Shown: piece after piece, positions 17,216-28,011 of the stretch
Layout: each line of letters begins with the position of its first letter
How positions within the stretch are numbered: position 1 is the first letter of the stretch
NCBI GenBank assembly: GCA_963729795.1
Contig: CAVSPC010000052.1
Coordinates: 27,772 to 91,771, forward strand
DNA length: 64,000 nucleotides
Reading direction: 5' to 3'
From: CAWBBA01 sp963729795
GTDB lineage: Bacteria > Desulfobacterota > Desulfomonilia > Desulfomonilales > Desulfomonilaceae
The notes under the pieces: generated by a model
Databases searched by the model: none
The model's input: the letters and a program-made list of their open reading frames with translations, nothing else
Told to the model about the DNA's origin: nothing
Made by a program: the position numbers and the translations under genes

Positions 17216-18301
17216 TCAGCCACATACAATGAGATCCTTGGGCATCCGCGAAAGTAGTTCAGGCCCCGTTCGTTCCAGAAACACAAGGCTTTCCAGACGA
17301 ACCCCTCCTACGCCCGCAATATAAATCCCCGGCTCTATGGTGAAAACCATGCCTTCTTCAAGGACTCCTCGGCCTCGCGGCGATAGGTAGGGCGGTTCGT
17401 GAACTTCCATTCCTACGCCATGTCCCAAGCTGTGAAGGAAGTACTTCCCATAGCCGGCTTTCTCAATGGAGTTCCTGGCCACAGTATCCAGTGCGCGTGC
17501 ACGCACGCCCACTTTGGCAGCGTCAAGCGCTTTGTTATGGGCATCATACACTGCCTGATGAATCTTGGCGTGTTCCGATGAAGGCGAGCCGGTGAGGCAG
17601 GTAACTGTCTCATCGCTATTATAGCCTTGGAAGCGGCATCCGTAGTCAATTACAACTGGCTGATTCGGTCCTATAGTGCGCTCTGATGCCTTGCCGTGAG
17701 GCAACGCGCTGCGCTCCCCGGAAGCCACTATGGTATCGAATGCTATAGCTTCGGCCCCTGCGGTTCGAAAAAGTGCCTCCAGCTCGCCGGCAACCTCTGT
17801 CTCTTTCTTGCCCACCAGGCCCCCGTCGATCACCTTTCGGCAGGCCGACGAGGCAATGGCTGCGGCTTCTCGTATCTTTTGCCTTTCCTCGGCAGTCTTG
17901 TGTATGCGTAGACCTTCAATAAACCCGCGCTGCAAGGGTATGATCTCGAGTTGCGGCACTCTCTTCGTCAAGTGAGCTACGAATTCGTAACTGACCCGCG
18001 ATGATTCGATCCCAAGCTTGCGCAGTCGCACCGCGGTCATCATGCGGATCAATGATGCGAGTTTATTACGGGTCACATGAACGCGAAAGCCCTGCGCTTC
18101 CTGTCCTGCCTGCGTTTTATATCTTCCATCGGTGAAGAGATGGCGTTCGGTTCGGGTCACTAACATGGTGGCGTCCGAACCGGTGAAACCGCTCAGGTAC
18201 TGAAGGTTGGTGGATGATAATAATTCAGACGTATTAAATAGGAGTGCATCCACCCCTAGGCTTGACAGGCGCTCGTGAAGTGAAAACAACTGAGGATTCA
18301 T
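17216..18301 (-). CDS. M24 family Xaa-Pro aminopeptidase/dipeptidase
   Basis: A cytoplasmic dinuclear-metal peptidase of 361 residues that cleaves peptide bonds involving proline. The N-terminal creatinase-like domain spans about residues 1-125 and the pita-bread catalytic domain the rest. Metal ligands are visible: the aspartates in VVIDYGCRF and YNSDETVT, the histidine in LGHGVGMEVHEPP, the glutamate in FTIEPGIYI and the one in VRLES. Length fits the short bacterial PepP/PepQ-like type; the exact bond preference cannot be told. It overlaps the upstream TPR-like gene by four bases and lies ahead of efp in the same direction. Confidence 0.9.
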   Translation of the reverse strand: MNPQLFSLHERLSSLGVDALLFNTSELLSSTNLQYLSGFTGSDATMLVTRTERHLFTDGRYKTQAGQEAQGFRVHVTRNKLASLIRMMTAVRLRKLGIESSRVSYEFVAHLTKRVPQLEIIPLQRGFIEGLRIHKTAEERQKIREAAAIASSACRKVIDGGLVGKKETEVAGELEALFRTAGAEAIAFDTIVASGERSALPHGKASERTIGPNQPVVIDYGCRFQGYNSDETVTCLTGSPSSEHAKIHQAVYDAHNKALDAAKVGVRARALDTVARNSIEKAGYGKYFLHSLGHGVGMEVHEPPYLSPRGRGVLEEGMVFTIEPGIYIAGVGGVRLESLVFLERTGPELLSRMPKDLIVCG

Positions 18302-18969
18302 GCTTCTGAGGAGCGACGGGATTTCATTCGCTCAATCTTACCGAGCCAACGTTGAAGCACCTCTAAGACTGCAGCTTGACGGCTCTTCTTACGTGCCACT
18401 TCCTTGGCTGCATGTAAGGATAGATCTTCAGGATGCCTAGCAGCAAGAACTGTGAATATCTCCAGTGCACGGTCGTAATGCCCTTGACGCATAAATTCAT
18501 GGCCCATGGCCGAAGTGAATGGCATGAAATCCTCTACCTCGACCGCCCTTTCGGAGGCTTCGGACAGGAACGCGCCTTCTTTGCCACCTGACGGGCAGGG
18601 ACTCTCCTGGATCGGTGACTCGGGCATGCCCGTGCGGTCCCAATCTGCAACGCGTGAGGCACGGCTCGTAGAGCGGACTGCCTCGTCAGTCGCTATTTTG
18701 AAGGTTCCCTTCAGCACTTCATGAAGAGTCTTATATCTCACTCCTTCTTCGATGCGGTCGCAACGGAGGAGTACGTCACCAATCAAATCAAATAGTTTGG
18801 CCGCACGCACGTACCTCTTCTCTGCAACTGTAAGCAATTCCAGTGCTTCCTGCAAATCGGCACGCTTAAGCAGGGCTTCGGCTTTGCTCAAGACATGTTC
18901 CAATTCGGCCCCGGCCAAATACGGGTAGCTAAACTCGCTGGCATCATTCTTGGTATCGGTCATGACCAC
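18298..18969 (-). CDS. Hypothetical protein with C-terminal TPR-like region
   Basis: A 223-residue protein of unknown function. The N-terminal part (AELEHVLSKAEALLKRADLQEALELL) and the C-terminal part (MGHEFMRQGHYDRALEIF) look like tetratricopeptide helices. They are separated by a low-complexity, proline- and serine-rich linker of about 60 residues. The tail is strongly basic. It is translationally coupled to the downstream peptidase gene (ATGA overlap), so it is probably first in an operon with that gene and perhaps efp. No signal peptide is seen. Confidence 0.65.
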   Translation of the reverse strand: MVMTDTKNDASEFSYPYLAGAELEHVLSKAEALLKRADLQEALELLTVAEKRYVRAAKLFDLIGDVLLRCDRIEEGVRYKTLHEVLKGTFKIATDEAVRSTSRASRVADWDRTGMPESPIQESPCPSGGKEGAFLSEASERAVEVEDFMPFTSAMGHEFMRQGHYDRALEIFTVLAARHPEDLSLHAAKEVARKKSRQAAVLEVLQRWLGKIERMKSRRSSEA

Positions 18970-19239
18970 CGTTTGAATCTAAAGATCAACTCTATGAATT
19001 TATTACTTAATCCATTTGCTCCAAATAGTCAAGAAGCTTTTTGGAAATTCACTCAATTATGCGGAGATTCCACCGGAACTGTGTCATTGAGGGGAGTTAG
19101 ATCCAGCGGCCAACCGGACTCTCAACGACACCCCCTCATCCCCATACCGAGGCTTTACGTGGAGCATCGTTTATTGCCCCAAGATTCTTTTGCCCATTTA
19201 GGAGAGGGCGCAGACACAGATGCACGCCTGCCCCCGCAA

Positions 19240-19293
19240 TGTACAAAACAAGAAAGCCCTGTCCTGGCCGGCATGCCGACCAAGCCAGGGCCT
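19240..19293 (-). terminator. Rho-independent terminator of the atp operon
   Basis: On the minus strand, downstream of atpC, bases 19293-19254 form a stem of about 20 pairs with a single mismatch and a few G-U pairs, centred at 19273/19274. A T-rich tract (TTTCTTGTTTT) follows at once. The position, 30-odd bases after the atpC stop at 19326, fits the end of the operon. Seen directly in the sequence; function inferred from form. Confidence 0.85.
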
Positions 19294-19325
19294 ACAGTTC
19301 ATTGTTATTGAATAACTGGTTTTAC

Positions 19326-19739
19326 TCAGCCCCCGCCGCAGACGGAAAGTTTGGCCCGGGCCACCTTCAGCTTACTGGTCAACCGCTGGTAACCCTCGGG
19401 ATCCGCCGCTGCATCCATTGCGACCAGCCTCTGCTCGAGCGACTGAATCTCTAAAGAAATGTCTGATGCCTCGCATTCCTCAACTGCGTAAGCTTCATCG
19501 ACAAGCACGGACACGCGGTCAGGCAACACCTCGCAGAAACCTTCCCCTACAGCGAACCTTGTAAACTTGTCATTCTCGAGATAAGACAGGGTGCCGGGTT
19601 TAATAAACGTCAACATGGGTGTGTGCCCAATCAGGACCCCGAACTCTCCCATGATCCCTGGTGCGATTACTTCTTCAACTTCTTTGTCGAGCACAACCCT
19701 GGTGGGGGTCACAAGTTCGACTTTGAATTTTTGCGACAT
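19326..19739 (-). CDS. atpC: F-type ATP synthase epsilon subunit
   Basis: The 137-residue epsilon subunit of the central stalk, which contacts gamma and the c-ring and can inhibit ATP hydrolysis. The N-terminal beta-sandwich is evident (KFKVELVTPTRVVLDKEVEEVIAPGIMGEFGVLIGHTPML), followed by YAVGEGFCEV-like sequence and a helical C-terminal hairpin (IQSLEQRLVAMD...SKLKVARAKL). It is the last gene of the operon, 13 bases after atpD, and is followed by a strong terminator. Confidence 0.96.
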   Translation of the reverse strand: MSQKFKVELVTPTRVVLDKEVEEVIAPGIMGEFGVLIGHTPMLTFIKPGTLSYLENDKFTRFAVGEGFCEVLPDRVSVLVDEAYAVEECEASDISLEIQSLEQRLVAMDAAADPEGYQRLTSKLKVARAKLSVCGGG

Positions 19740-19752
19740 GGACTTCTCCCGA

Positions 19753-21198
<1,446 letters not shown>

Positions 21199-21262
21199 CT
21201 TAGGATATCCTCCTGGAACCGTCTTCCAACGGATTCTGTTAATGCTTCTACGAAAATACTTG

Positions 21263-22126
21263 TCAGCCTTTCAGAGCCTCGGCTCCACCGACGATTTCCA
21301 TCAATTCGGTGGTGATGGATTCCTGACGCAAGCGGTTCAGTTTCAGGGTAAGCTTGTAAATCATCTCTTCAGCATTTGTGGTGGCCGCCTCCATAGCTGT
21401 CATACGTGCCCCAAGCTCGCTGGCCACGGAGTCTAGAAGGCCCGTATGGACCTGAACTTGTATATAGCGGGGAAGAATTCCTTCGAGCAACTCGTCTTCC
21501 GAGGGCTCGTAAAGATATTCCCTGTCACGAGGAGCGTCGTCTGCTTCCGGTTTGATGGGCAAAAGTCTCCTCAATGTCAAAATCTGCGTAACTGCGGACC
21601 GAAAGCTGTTGTACAGAAGATAAACTTCCTGGTAGTCGCCCGAAGTAAACATTCCCGCGGCTGCATCGACAACTTTTCCCGCAAGCTCGAAACTCACGTT
21701 GTTCATAACGTTGATGAACTTTTCGACGATGTTCATCTGACGACGGCGAAAATAGTCGTTTCCCTTGCGGCCCACATTGAGGAGGTCAACCTCAACGCCC
21801 TTGGCCTTCATTTCTCTGACGAATGCTTCCGCCCGACGGTTCAGGTTGGCATTAAAAGCGCCGCAAAGTCCACGATCCGCGGTTATTAGGATCAAAAGCG
21901 CTTTTTGTGGCGGGCGGACTTCCAACATAGGATGCGCGCTGGGATTGGCACGTGACGCCAGGGACATTAGGACGTCCCGCATCTTGTCTGCGAAAGGACG
22001 GGCGGCCTTAATGGCCTCTTCCGCGCGCCGCAACCTCGCCGCTGCGACCATCTTCATTGCGTTCGTGATCTTCTGTGTATTCTTGACGCTCGCAATGCGT
22101 TTACGAATATCTCGGAGGCTTGCCAT
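21263..22126 (-). CDS. atpG: F-type ATP synthase gamma subunit
   Basis: The 287-residue gamma subunit forms the rotating central shaft. The N-terminal helix (LRDIRKRIASVKNTQKITNAMKMVAA) and the C-terminal helix (MEAATTNAEEMIYKLTLKLNRLRQESIT) are the two coiled-coil strands that enter the alpha3beta3 barrel. ITADRGLCGAFNANL marks the Rossmann-like middle domain. It is complete and lies between atpA and atpD with 60-odd-base gaps on each side. Confidence 0.97.
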   Translation of the reverse strand: MASLRDIRKRIASVKNTQKITNAMKMVAAARLRRAEEAIKAARPFADKMRDVLMSLASRANPSAHPMLEVRPPQKALLILITADRGLCGAFNANLNRRAEAFVREMKAKGVEVDLLNVGRKGNDYFRRRQMNIVEKFINVMNNVSFELAGKVVDAAAGMFTSGDYQEVYLLYNSFRSAVTQILTLRRLLPIKPEADDAPRDREYLYEPSEDELLEGILPRYIQVQVHTGLLDSVASELGARMTAMEAATTNAEEMIYKLTLKLNRLRQESITTELMEIVGGAEALKG

Positions 22127-22189
22127 ATCGACCTCTATATAAACGGCTGACTCATCAAGGTGCCTTTTCAGCCGTCATCTACATAATGA

Positions 22190-23716
22190 TCAAACTATCG
22201 ACAACTCGGGCGGCGTAAAGATGCCTTTGAAATTCGCCAGTATATTCTTCATCTTGGACTCGAGTTCCGGAGAAATAACTTTCTTCTCTCTGATCTCGGT
22301 CAAGACTTCCGGGTGACTGGCTTCGAGGTGGCTCAAATACTCTTTTTCGTATTCGGCCAGGGCGCGGAGGTCGTATTGATCGACAAAGCCGTTGGTCGCC
22401 GCGAAAATGATTGCCACCTGCTTTTCCGCCGGCATCGGCTCGTACTGAGGCTGCTTGAGGATCTCGACTAGGCGCGTCCCTCGCGCAAGCTGTGCTTGAG
22501 TGACCTTGTCCAAATCCGAGCCGAACTGTGCGAACGCCTCAAGCTCACGGAACTGGGCCAGGTCGAGACGGAGCGAGCCAGCAACCTGCTTCATCGCTTT
22601 CATCTGAGCGTTTCCACCGACCCGGGAAACACTCAGCCCAACATTAACCGCCGGTCTCACACCCGAATAGAATAGATCTGTGGAAAGGAAAATCTGACCG
22701 TCGGTGATGGAAATAACGTTGGTAGGAATGTATGCTGAAACGTCACCGGCCTGTGTTTCGATGACCGGCAAGGCTGTAAGGCTGCCGCCTCCGAGGGTTT
22801 CTCCCAGCTTTGCCGCACGCTCCAAAAGTCTGGAATGGAGGTAAAAAACATCTCCTGGGAAAGCTTCCCGACCTGGGGGCCGCCGGAGTAGCAGCGAAAG
22901 CTGACGATACGCAGTCGCCTGCTTGCTCAAGTCATCGTAAATAATGAGGGCGTGTTGACCGTTGTCCCGGTAGTATTCGCCCATGGTGACACCTGAATAG
23001 GGTGCAATATACTGCATGGGCGCCGGATCAGAAGCCGTGGCGGAGACAACTATGGTGTATTCCATGGCGCCGAAGCGCTCAAGTGTGGCAACCACCTGAG
23101 CCACGGTGGATCGTTTCTGGCCGATTGCTACGTAGATACACTTAACGTCCGTATCTTTTTGATTAATGATGGTATCTACGGCGATCGCTGTCTTGCCGGT
23201 CTGCCGGTCACCGATGATGAGTTCCCGCTGCCCACGGCCGATAGGTATCATCGAGTCGATGGCCTTGATGCCGGTTTGCAGTGGCTCTTTGACAGGTTGC
23301 CTCTTGATGATGCCGGGGGCCACGACTTCGACCACGCGGAACTCTTTGGTTTCAATAGGGCCTTTCCCATCGACGGGTTGACCAATGGAATCCACTACTC
23401 GTCCCAACATGGCCGCGCCGACGGGAACCTGAACGATGCGGCTGGTCCTCTTGACCGTATCGCCCTCCTTGATGTGCACATCTTCACCAAGGATGGCAGC
23501 ACCCACGTTGTCTGCTTCAAGGTTGAGCACCATGCCCATGATCCCGCCAGGGAACTCCAAAAGCTCGCCGGCCATAGCCTTTTCCAGGCCGTGGAGTCGT
23601 GCAATTCCGTCCCCCACGCTGATAACGGTGCCTGTTTCGCTGACTTCGACCTTTTTGTCGTAGTCCTGAATTTGCTGCTTGATAATCTCGCTTATCTCTT
23701 CTGCTCTGATCTGCAT
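22190..23716 (-). CDS. atpA: F-type ATP synthase alpha subunit
   Basis: The non-catalytic nucleotide-binding alpha subunit, 508 residues. Walker A is GDRQTGKTAIA, near residue 170. Also visible are KCIYVAIGQKRSTVAQV, PYSGVTMGEYYRDNGQHALIIYDDLSKQA and LLRRPPGREAFPGDVFYLHSRLLERAAK. The N-terminal beta-barrel begins after RAEEISEIIKQQI. Length is normal for the family. It follows atpH by five bases and precedes atpG. Confidence 0.98.
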   Translation of the reverse strand: MQIRAEEISEIIKQQIQDYDKKVEVSETGTVISVGDGIARLHGLEKAMAGELLEFPGGIMGMVLNLEADNVGAAILGEDVHIKEGDTVKRTSRIVQVPVGAAMLGRVVDSIGQPVDGKGPIETKEFRVVEVVAPGIIKRQPVKEPLQTGIKAIDSMIPIGRGQRELIIGDRQTGKTAIAVDTIINQKDTDVKCIYVAIGQKRSTVAQVVATLERFGAMEYTIVVSATASDPAPMQYIAPYSGVTMGEYYRDNGQHALIIYDDLSKQATAYRQLSLLLRRPPGREAFPGDVFYLHSRLLERAAKLGETLGGGSLTALPVIETQAGDVSAYIPTNVISITDGQIFLSTDLFYSGVRPAVNVGLSVSRVGGNAQMKAMKQVAGSLRLDLAQFRELEAFAQFGSDLDKVTQAQLARGTRLVEILKQPQYEPMPAEKQVAIIFAATNGFVDQYDLRALAEYEKEYLSHLEASHPEVLTEIREKKVISPELESKMKNILANFKGIFTPPELSIV

Positions 23717-23721
23717 TGTCC

Positions 23722-24261
23722 CTATCCCTTCAAGCTTTCCTTAAGCTGGTTGAGCTGGGTGCGAAGCGTCCCGTCGAAAACCATGTCCCCGACTCGGGCC
23801 ACGAGACCGCCAATGAGCGTGGGGTCCACCATTGTCGTCAGTAGCACTTGCTTGCCGCTTATCTTTGAAAGTGCGTCGGTCACACGGCCAAGCTCATCCT
23901 TGGCTAGCGGTTCCGCACTTGTCACTTCTCCTCGGCCTATGCCGCGAATTTCGTCCACCTTTCCGCGAAACGCAGCTTCTATCCCAGCCAACTGATCTAT
24001 GCGCTTTCGGTCGATCAGCAAGTTCACGAAATTTACCACCATCGGATCGGTACCCATCTTGCTCAGGATTTGCCCGGCGATCCTCTTTTTGTCGTCTTTC
24101 GTGAATACTGGGTTGCTCAAAATTTCGCGGAAATCTTTGGAGGCTTCAACTAGAGAACACAAGTCGGTCAGGTCCTCGGCATACTTATCCAGTGCCTTGC
24201 GCTCCTGCCCGATCTCAACCAATGCTTTCGCATAACGCTTTGCCAGAGTAGTATCGATCAC
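23722..24261 (-). CDS. atpH: F-type ATP synthase delta subunit
   Basis: The 179-residue delta subunit (OSCP homologue) fixes the peripheral stalk to the top of alpha3beta3. It opens with LAKRYAKALVEIGQERKAL, the family pattern, followed by an N-terminal helical bundle (LCSLVEASKDFREILSNPVF, VNFVNLLIDRKRIDQL). The C-terminal beta region contains VDPTLIGGLVARVGDMVFDGTLRTQL. It overlaps atpF by four bases and ends just before atpA, so translation is coupled. Confidence 0.96.
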   Translation of the reverse strand: MIDTTLAKRYAKALVEIGQERKALDKYAEDLTDLCSLVEASKDFREILSNPVFTKDDKKRIAGQILSKMGTDPMVVNFVNLLIDRKRIDQLAGIEAAFRGKVDEIRGIGRGEVTSAEPLAKDELGRVTDALSKISGKQVLLTTMVDPTLIGGLVARVGDMVFDGTLRTQLNQLKESLKG

Positions 24262-24833
24262 TTCAACCCCCCGACCTTAACGAGGTATTCCTCTACAATC
24301 CTCTTGCGGTCGTCCTCACCGATCTTCTCTCGAATGAGCGATTCGGCCAATTCTACCGCAAGGTCCACCGACTCATTTCTTAGGACAATCTTGGCTTTGC
24401 GAACTTCTTGCTCTGCAGCCAGTTTTGCGGCCTCGATCATATTTGCAGCCATTTTGTCGGCACTGGACACAACCTTTAGGCTCTCGGCATCCGCGGCTTT
24501 ACGCAACTCTTCGCGCATTTTGTCCAGCTCTTGCTCCATTTGGCCTATCTTCTTTTCATACTCGGCGATTGTTCGCTCAGCCCGGTCGCGCTGCTCTCGG
24601 GCATCCTCCAGGTCCTTACGAATCTGAGCTTGTCTTTCGGAAAAGAAGTTAGAAAGGGGCTTCTTGAGAAAATATACCAGCACCGCGACGAGAACGAGGC
24701 AGTTGATCACTCTCCAGAGCATCATCCATAAGGTCCAGGGTCCGCCCGACGGCTCTTCGGCCGCTAAGGCCGTGCCTGCAAAGAGCACGAGGACCAGCAG
24801 CAATAAAACTGGCGCCTTCCTAAAAAACTTCAT
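24258..24833 (-). CDS. atpF: F-type ATP synthase b subunit
   Basis: The peripheral stalk b subunit, 191 residues. It has an N-terminal hydrophobic segment ending ALAAEE that looks like a cleavable signal or extra anchor. A second membrane span follows (MLWRVINCLVLVAVLVYFLKKPL), then a long charged coiled coil. The extra N-terminal segment is common in delta-proteobacterial b subunits. It overlaps the b' gene upstream and atpH downstream, each by four bases. Presence of both b and b' implies a heterodimeric stalk. Confidence 0.94.
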   Translation of the reverse strand: MKFFRKAPVLLLLVLVLFAGTALAAEEPSGGPWTLWMMLWRVINCLVLVAVLVYFLKKPLSNFFSERQAQIRKDLEDAREQRDRAERTIAEYEKKIGQMEQELDKMREELRKAADAESLKVVSSADKMAANMIEAAKLAAEQEVRKAKIVLRNESVDLAVELAESLIREKIGEDDRKRIVEEYLVKVGGLK

Positions 24834-25258
24834 GAGATCGCCCTCCCCAGGACCTTTTCCGTAATTGAACGAGCAAGAGGAGTCATCTGGGCTTTCAAGC
24901 CCTTCCGGACTTCCTCGGCGTCCCTCTGAATCGCAGTTTTCATGTCGTCGACGATCCGGGAAGCTTCAGTTCGGGCTTTCTCAAGGATATCGGCTTCCTT
25001 CTTTTTAGACTCCGCCAAAAGGGCCATTTTTTCCTGCGCTGCCGTCTGCCTGGCCTTGGCAAGCTCTTGCTGATGCAGGTTCTCTTGATCCAGAACCCTC
25101 TGCTCCAGTTCAGTAGCTTTTTCCTGGTCTTTACGGATCTGGGCTTCCCTTTCCCGTATCTTAGCCATCACGGGTTTGTAAAGCAGGACATCCAACAGGA
25201 CTAAGAGTACAAGGAAATTGATCACCTGGATGAGAAGCGTGATATTTAGTTGAATCAC
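24830..25258 (-). CDS. atpF': F-type ATP synthase b' subunit
   Basis: The second peripheral stalk subunit, 142 residues when started at the GTG at 25258, which has GGGAGAA seven to eight bases upstream. A longer frame to 25342 would add a hydrophilic leader not usual for the family. The N-terminal membrane helix is MIQLNITLLIQVINFLVLL, followed by PVMAKIREREAQIRKDQEKA and a continuous coiled coil rich in Glu, Lys and Gln. It is the first gene of this atp operon and overlaps atpF. The a and c subunit genes (atpB, atpE) are not here, as is common in Desulfobacterota. Confidence 0.9.
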   Translation of the reverse strand: MIQLNITLLIQVINFLVLLVLLDVLLYKPVMAKIREREAQIRKDQEKATELEQRVLDQENLHQQELAKARQTAAQEKMALLAESKKKEADILEKARTEASRIVDDMKTAIQRDAEEVRKGLKAQMTPLARSITEKVLGRAIS

Positions 25259-25490
25259 TGACGTATTCTCCCGGATTAGCAAAGTTTTACAATAGTCCGG
25301 CTTCCTCCGGATGTCGGAACCCACCAGCCACTCGACTTCCAACTATCTGATTTTGTTAAAAAAGGATGTTGTATGAGACCCAAACTAAGAATGAATCGGC
25401 ATAGTAACACCCCACCCCGGACGTGTCAAGATCTTTTTCTCCGGGGAAGAGAGGATCCGAGAGGCAGGAATCACTGTGGAAAGTCGCGAA

Positions 25491-26003
25491 TTATCGGTCA
25501 AGTTTGGGTAAAGAACTGTCGTGCGAGACATCTTGAGTCAGGCTGTCGCTTTCCTCGTAAGACGACGGCGGCCACGCCTGCGCCGAGATAGCTTCTAACG
25601 GCTCTTCATCACCCGCGGGCTCTTGATCGGTTCCAGTAATTGATGGCATTTCGGCCCTCGCGGACGACATGCTGCACGTCCCCTCGAAAATGACGCCTTC
25701 TTCCACGACCAGACTCGGGGTGGAGATGTTGCCATAGACTTTGGCAGGCGGATACAATTCAATTTTTTCGGTCGCAGTAACGTCACCGCGAACTTCCCCA
25801 GAGATTTTCAAGACATTGGAGTGAATTTGGGCATGGATGATCGAGTCACTCCCCACCACAAGCGTGCCACGGCTGATAATTTCGCCGTTGAAGCTGCCGT
25901 CAAGATGTACTATCCCGGAAAAAGCGAGTTTCCCTGTAAACTCAGTCTGGGAACCCAGAAATCCACTTACAGCATCAGTTTTGGTTTTTTTGAATCGGAG
26001 CAT
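25491..26003 (-). CDS. Bactofilin (polymer-forming cytoskeletal protein)
   Basis: A 170-residue bactofilin: beta-helical cytoskeletal proteins that form filaments at the membrane and scaffold cell-shape or envelope enzymes. The core runs about residues 18-115 as regularly repeating short beta strands (GKLAFSGIVHLDGSFNGEI, GTLVVGSDSIIHAQI, VRGDVTATEKIELYPPAKVYGNI). It is flanked by a short basic N-terminus and an acidic, unstructured C-tail that is unusually long. It lies upstream of the atp operon in the same direction, an arrangement seen in other delta-proteobacteria. No ParA/ParB genes are adjacent. Confidence 0.9.
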   Translation of the reverse strand: MLRFKKTKTDAVSGFLGSQTEFTGKLAFSGIVHLDGSFNGEIISRGTLVVGSDSIIHAQIHSNVLKISGEVRGDVTATEKIELYPPAKVYGNISTPSLVVEEGVIFEGTCSMSSARAEMPSITGTDQEPAGDEEPLEAISAQAWPPSSYEESDSLTQDVSHDSSLPKLDR

Positions 26004-26308
26004 GTCACCTCCAAATTGCCGGGAACTGACCCGTGAAGAGTCCGAACCATGTCAGCCACTATATGCTTAACACAGACCGCCGATTGCTTCAAGCAATAAT
26101 TCAATCTCTCTTCGCAACCACGCGTGAAAACGAGATCTATCGCCCGCAGCACTGAGCATCTCCCGCAATCAAATGCTGTCTTCGTGGCGCTGGGATCGGG
26201 CCATATCGAAGCACACACAAAAAGCCTGAAAAAGACCAATGACTCGGCGCCGGCGACGCTCGGAAAGCTGAATTGCCGGTCACGCTCGGCCAGACATGAC
26301 AACGCGTC
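26004..26308. other. Intergenic gap, nothing recognised
   Basis: About 300 bases lie between the radical SAM gene end and the bactofilin start, both on the minus strand. Short frames here show no family resemblance. The promoter of the bactofilin gene is expected in its 26004-proximal part, but I cannot point to a specific site. Confidence 0.35.
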
Positions 26309-27697
26309 TCAGTGGCCCCCCGGTCTCGCGTTTTGCCCGTCCAGACGGAGCTGATATGCCCGAAGGCGCTGCTCATATATTGACCAGATTGTTCTATACG
26401 CTCCCGGGATGGCCCCCTTTTCCTGGAAGCCCTGCATTATTCTTGTAGAAAGCTCGGATTTTTCGGGCGATGAAAGTTCTTCTCTAACCTTGTGAAAGTT
26501 CCTGACTTCCGGGTACATAACCATGGGGATGCAACCGGTTGAAGGTCTTGGAAACGCTTTGCAGGCCCGTGCGTAGATCTCGAGGAAATCTTCCTCTTTT
26601 ATATTTCCAAAAGATATTTCCGTTGCTTCGCAAGGCTGGACCTCGCCAGTCGAGGTGACGAACAGATATTCAAAGCGACATTGGCATCCCAGCGCCGGAT
26701 CTTTTTCAAGCCAAGTTGAGAGCCCGCTGAGGGGCGGGTGCGAGCGATAGGCCGGATCTTTGTACAGATCTTGCTGCAACTGTGCGAGAACAGGGCTGTG
26801 AGATATAACCCCCCGGCATGCTTCGCGTCCCGAGGGCTTTACTTCCATGACCCGGATCTCCGCGACCCCAAGATCGCGGGCAAGGTCATAGTACGCTTTG
26901 AAATTCTTCGGATCCTGAAAGTCCTCCGGGGGGACCAGCGAGAGGCACGTGTAAACGCCTGCCTTCTTGAAACTTTCCAAGGCCTTGCACGCATTATCAA
27001 AAGCTTCGGGATGGCCCCTAAGCCGATTGTGTACCTCAGGCTTATAGTGATCCAAGCTCACCCAAACGCCGAACAGACCATTCGCTTTGAGTTCCGAAGC
27101 CTTTTCTGGGGTTACCCCATAGCCTGTAGTAAACATCCACAAACAGATTTCGTCGCTTACACTTTTCACGAGCCTCAGAAAGCGGTCATAGCGATACATG
27201 GGCTCGCCGCCGTGTAGAATGATGGTGGGGACACCTAATCCCTCGACCTGGCGTATGGTCTTTTTCAGCAATTCCTCGTCCAGATCCGTCTCTGTGTTGT
27301 GGCGCGCGTTGGTGGAACAGAATGCGCACGAGTAAGGGCAACAGTTCGTTGTGGAGATGGAGACAATCCCGGACGGTAGCTGTGTTAAGTCCAAGTTATT
27401 AAGGTAATTTGAGATTCTTTTATCAAAGGCTCGGGAAGGGAACGGCGGGAACGTGCTGTCCAGCATCACAGCATCACCGAACCGTACCATGTGGCGATAC
27501 TTCAAAACTGTGGTCTCGAGAAAGGACAACTTCACGAAGTTAAAAAGTGCATCTCCTACATTTAGTCCTTTTCCTTTCCTGACGGCCCGATTGTTCGGGT
27601 CAAGCATAAGGTTGAGGGCCCGCAGAAAGATTCGGACAAACATCGGATAAATCGCGAAGCCCGTGATATTGGAGGTTCCGGCAGACTCGTAATTCAT
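26309..27697 (-). CDS. Radical SAM protein
   Basis: This 462-residue radical SAM enzyme has the cluster motif CPYSCAFC (CxxxCxxC) near residue 117. GGEP (LHGGEPMYRYDRF) follows at the normal distance as the SAM-binding motif, and the WVSLDHYKPEVHNRLRG strand belongs to the TIM-barrel. A C-terminal cysteine group (LGCQCRFEYLF..TGEVQPCEATEISFGNI) resembles a SPASM/twitch-type auxiliary cluster site, used by enzymes that modify peptides or other substrates. An N-terminal hydrophobic patch (AIYPMFVRIFLRALNLML) may touch the membrane. The substrate is unknown and no precursor peptide was found. It is divergent from the Hdr-like genes starting at 28012, across a 314-base gap in which I see nothing else. 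Confidence 0.85.
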   Translation of the reverse strand: MNYESAGTSNITGFAIYPMFVRIFLRALNLMLDPNNRAVRKGKGLNVGDALFNFVKLSFLETTVLKYRHMVRFGDAVMLDSTFPPFPSRAFDKRISNYLNNLDLTQLPSGIVSISTTNCCPYSCAFCSTNARHNTETDLDEELLKKTIRQVEGLGVPTIILHGGEPMYRYDRFLRLVKSVSDEICLWMFTTGYGVTPEKASELKANGLFGVWVSLDHYKPEVHNRLRGHPEAFDNACKALESFKKAGVYTCLSLVPPEDFQDPKNFKAYYDLARDLGVAEIRVMEVKPSGREACRGVISHSPVLAQLQQDLYKDPAYRSHPPLSGLSTWLEKDPALGCQCRFEYLFVTSTGEVQPCEATEISFGNIKEEDFLEIYARACKAFPRPSTGCIPMVMYPEVRNFHKVREELSSPEKSELSTRIMQGFQEKGAIPGAYRTIWSIYEQRLRAYQLRLDGQNARPGGH

Positions 27698-28011
27698 CGC
27701 TGACTCCTTGCTCCAGCCAATTGGAGTGTGCGCCTTGCTTGGAGCAAAAGCACAATTTCTCGTTATCCCGGCAAGGTTTACTTTACCACTTCAGTTGCGA
27801 AACTGTCAAAACTAAGGTCAGTAGGAGCGAAAGTTCAGATCAGACAAGCGCGGTCCGAGAAGCGGTGTCAATCAGAAATCCCGCGAGATTTTGGATTCTA
27901 CTTTGGCCTGCTGAACAAATTTGCGCGGACATACGAAAAACGGTAGTATAAAGATGCGAAGACGGTATTTAACGCGCGTCTGCGTAACTTCTTTTTCAGA
28001 ACAAAAGAGAG

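Noticed and set aside
19000..19325. A small gene between atpC and the TPR-like gene (plus-strand frame 18895-19311)
   Set aside because: It overlaps the TPR-like gene and the terminator stem, lacks a ribosome site and looks random.
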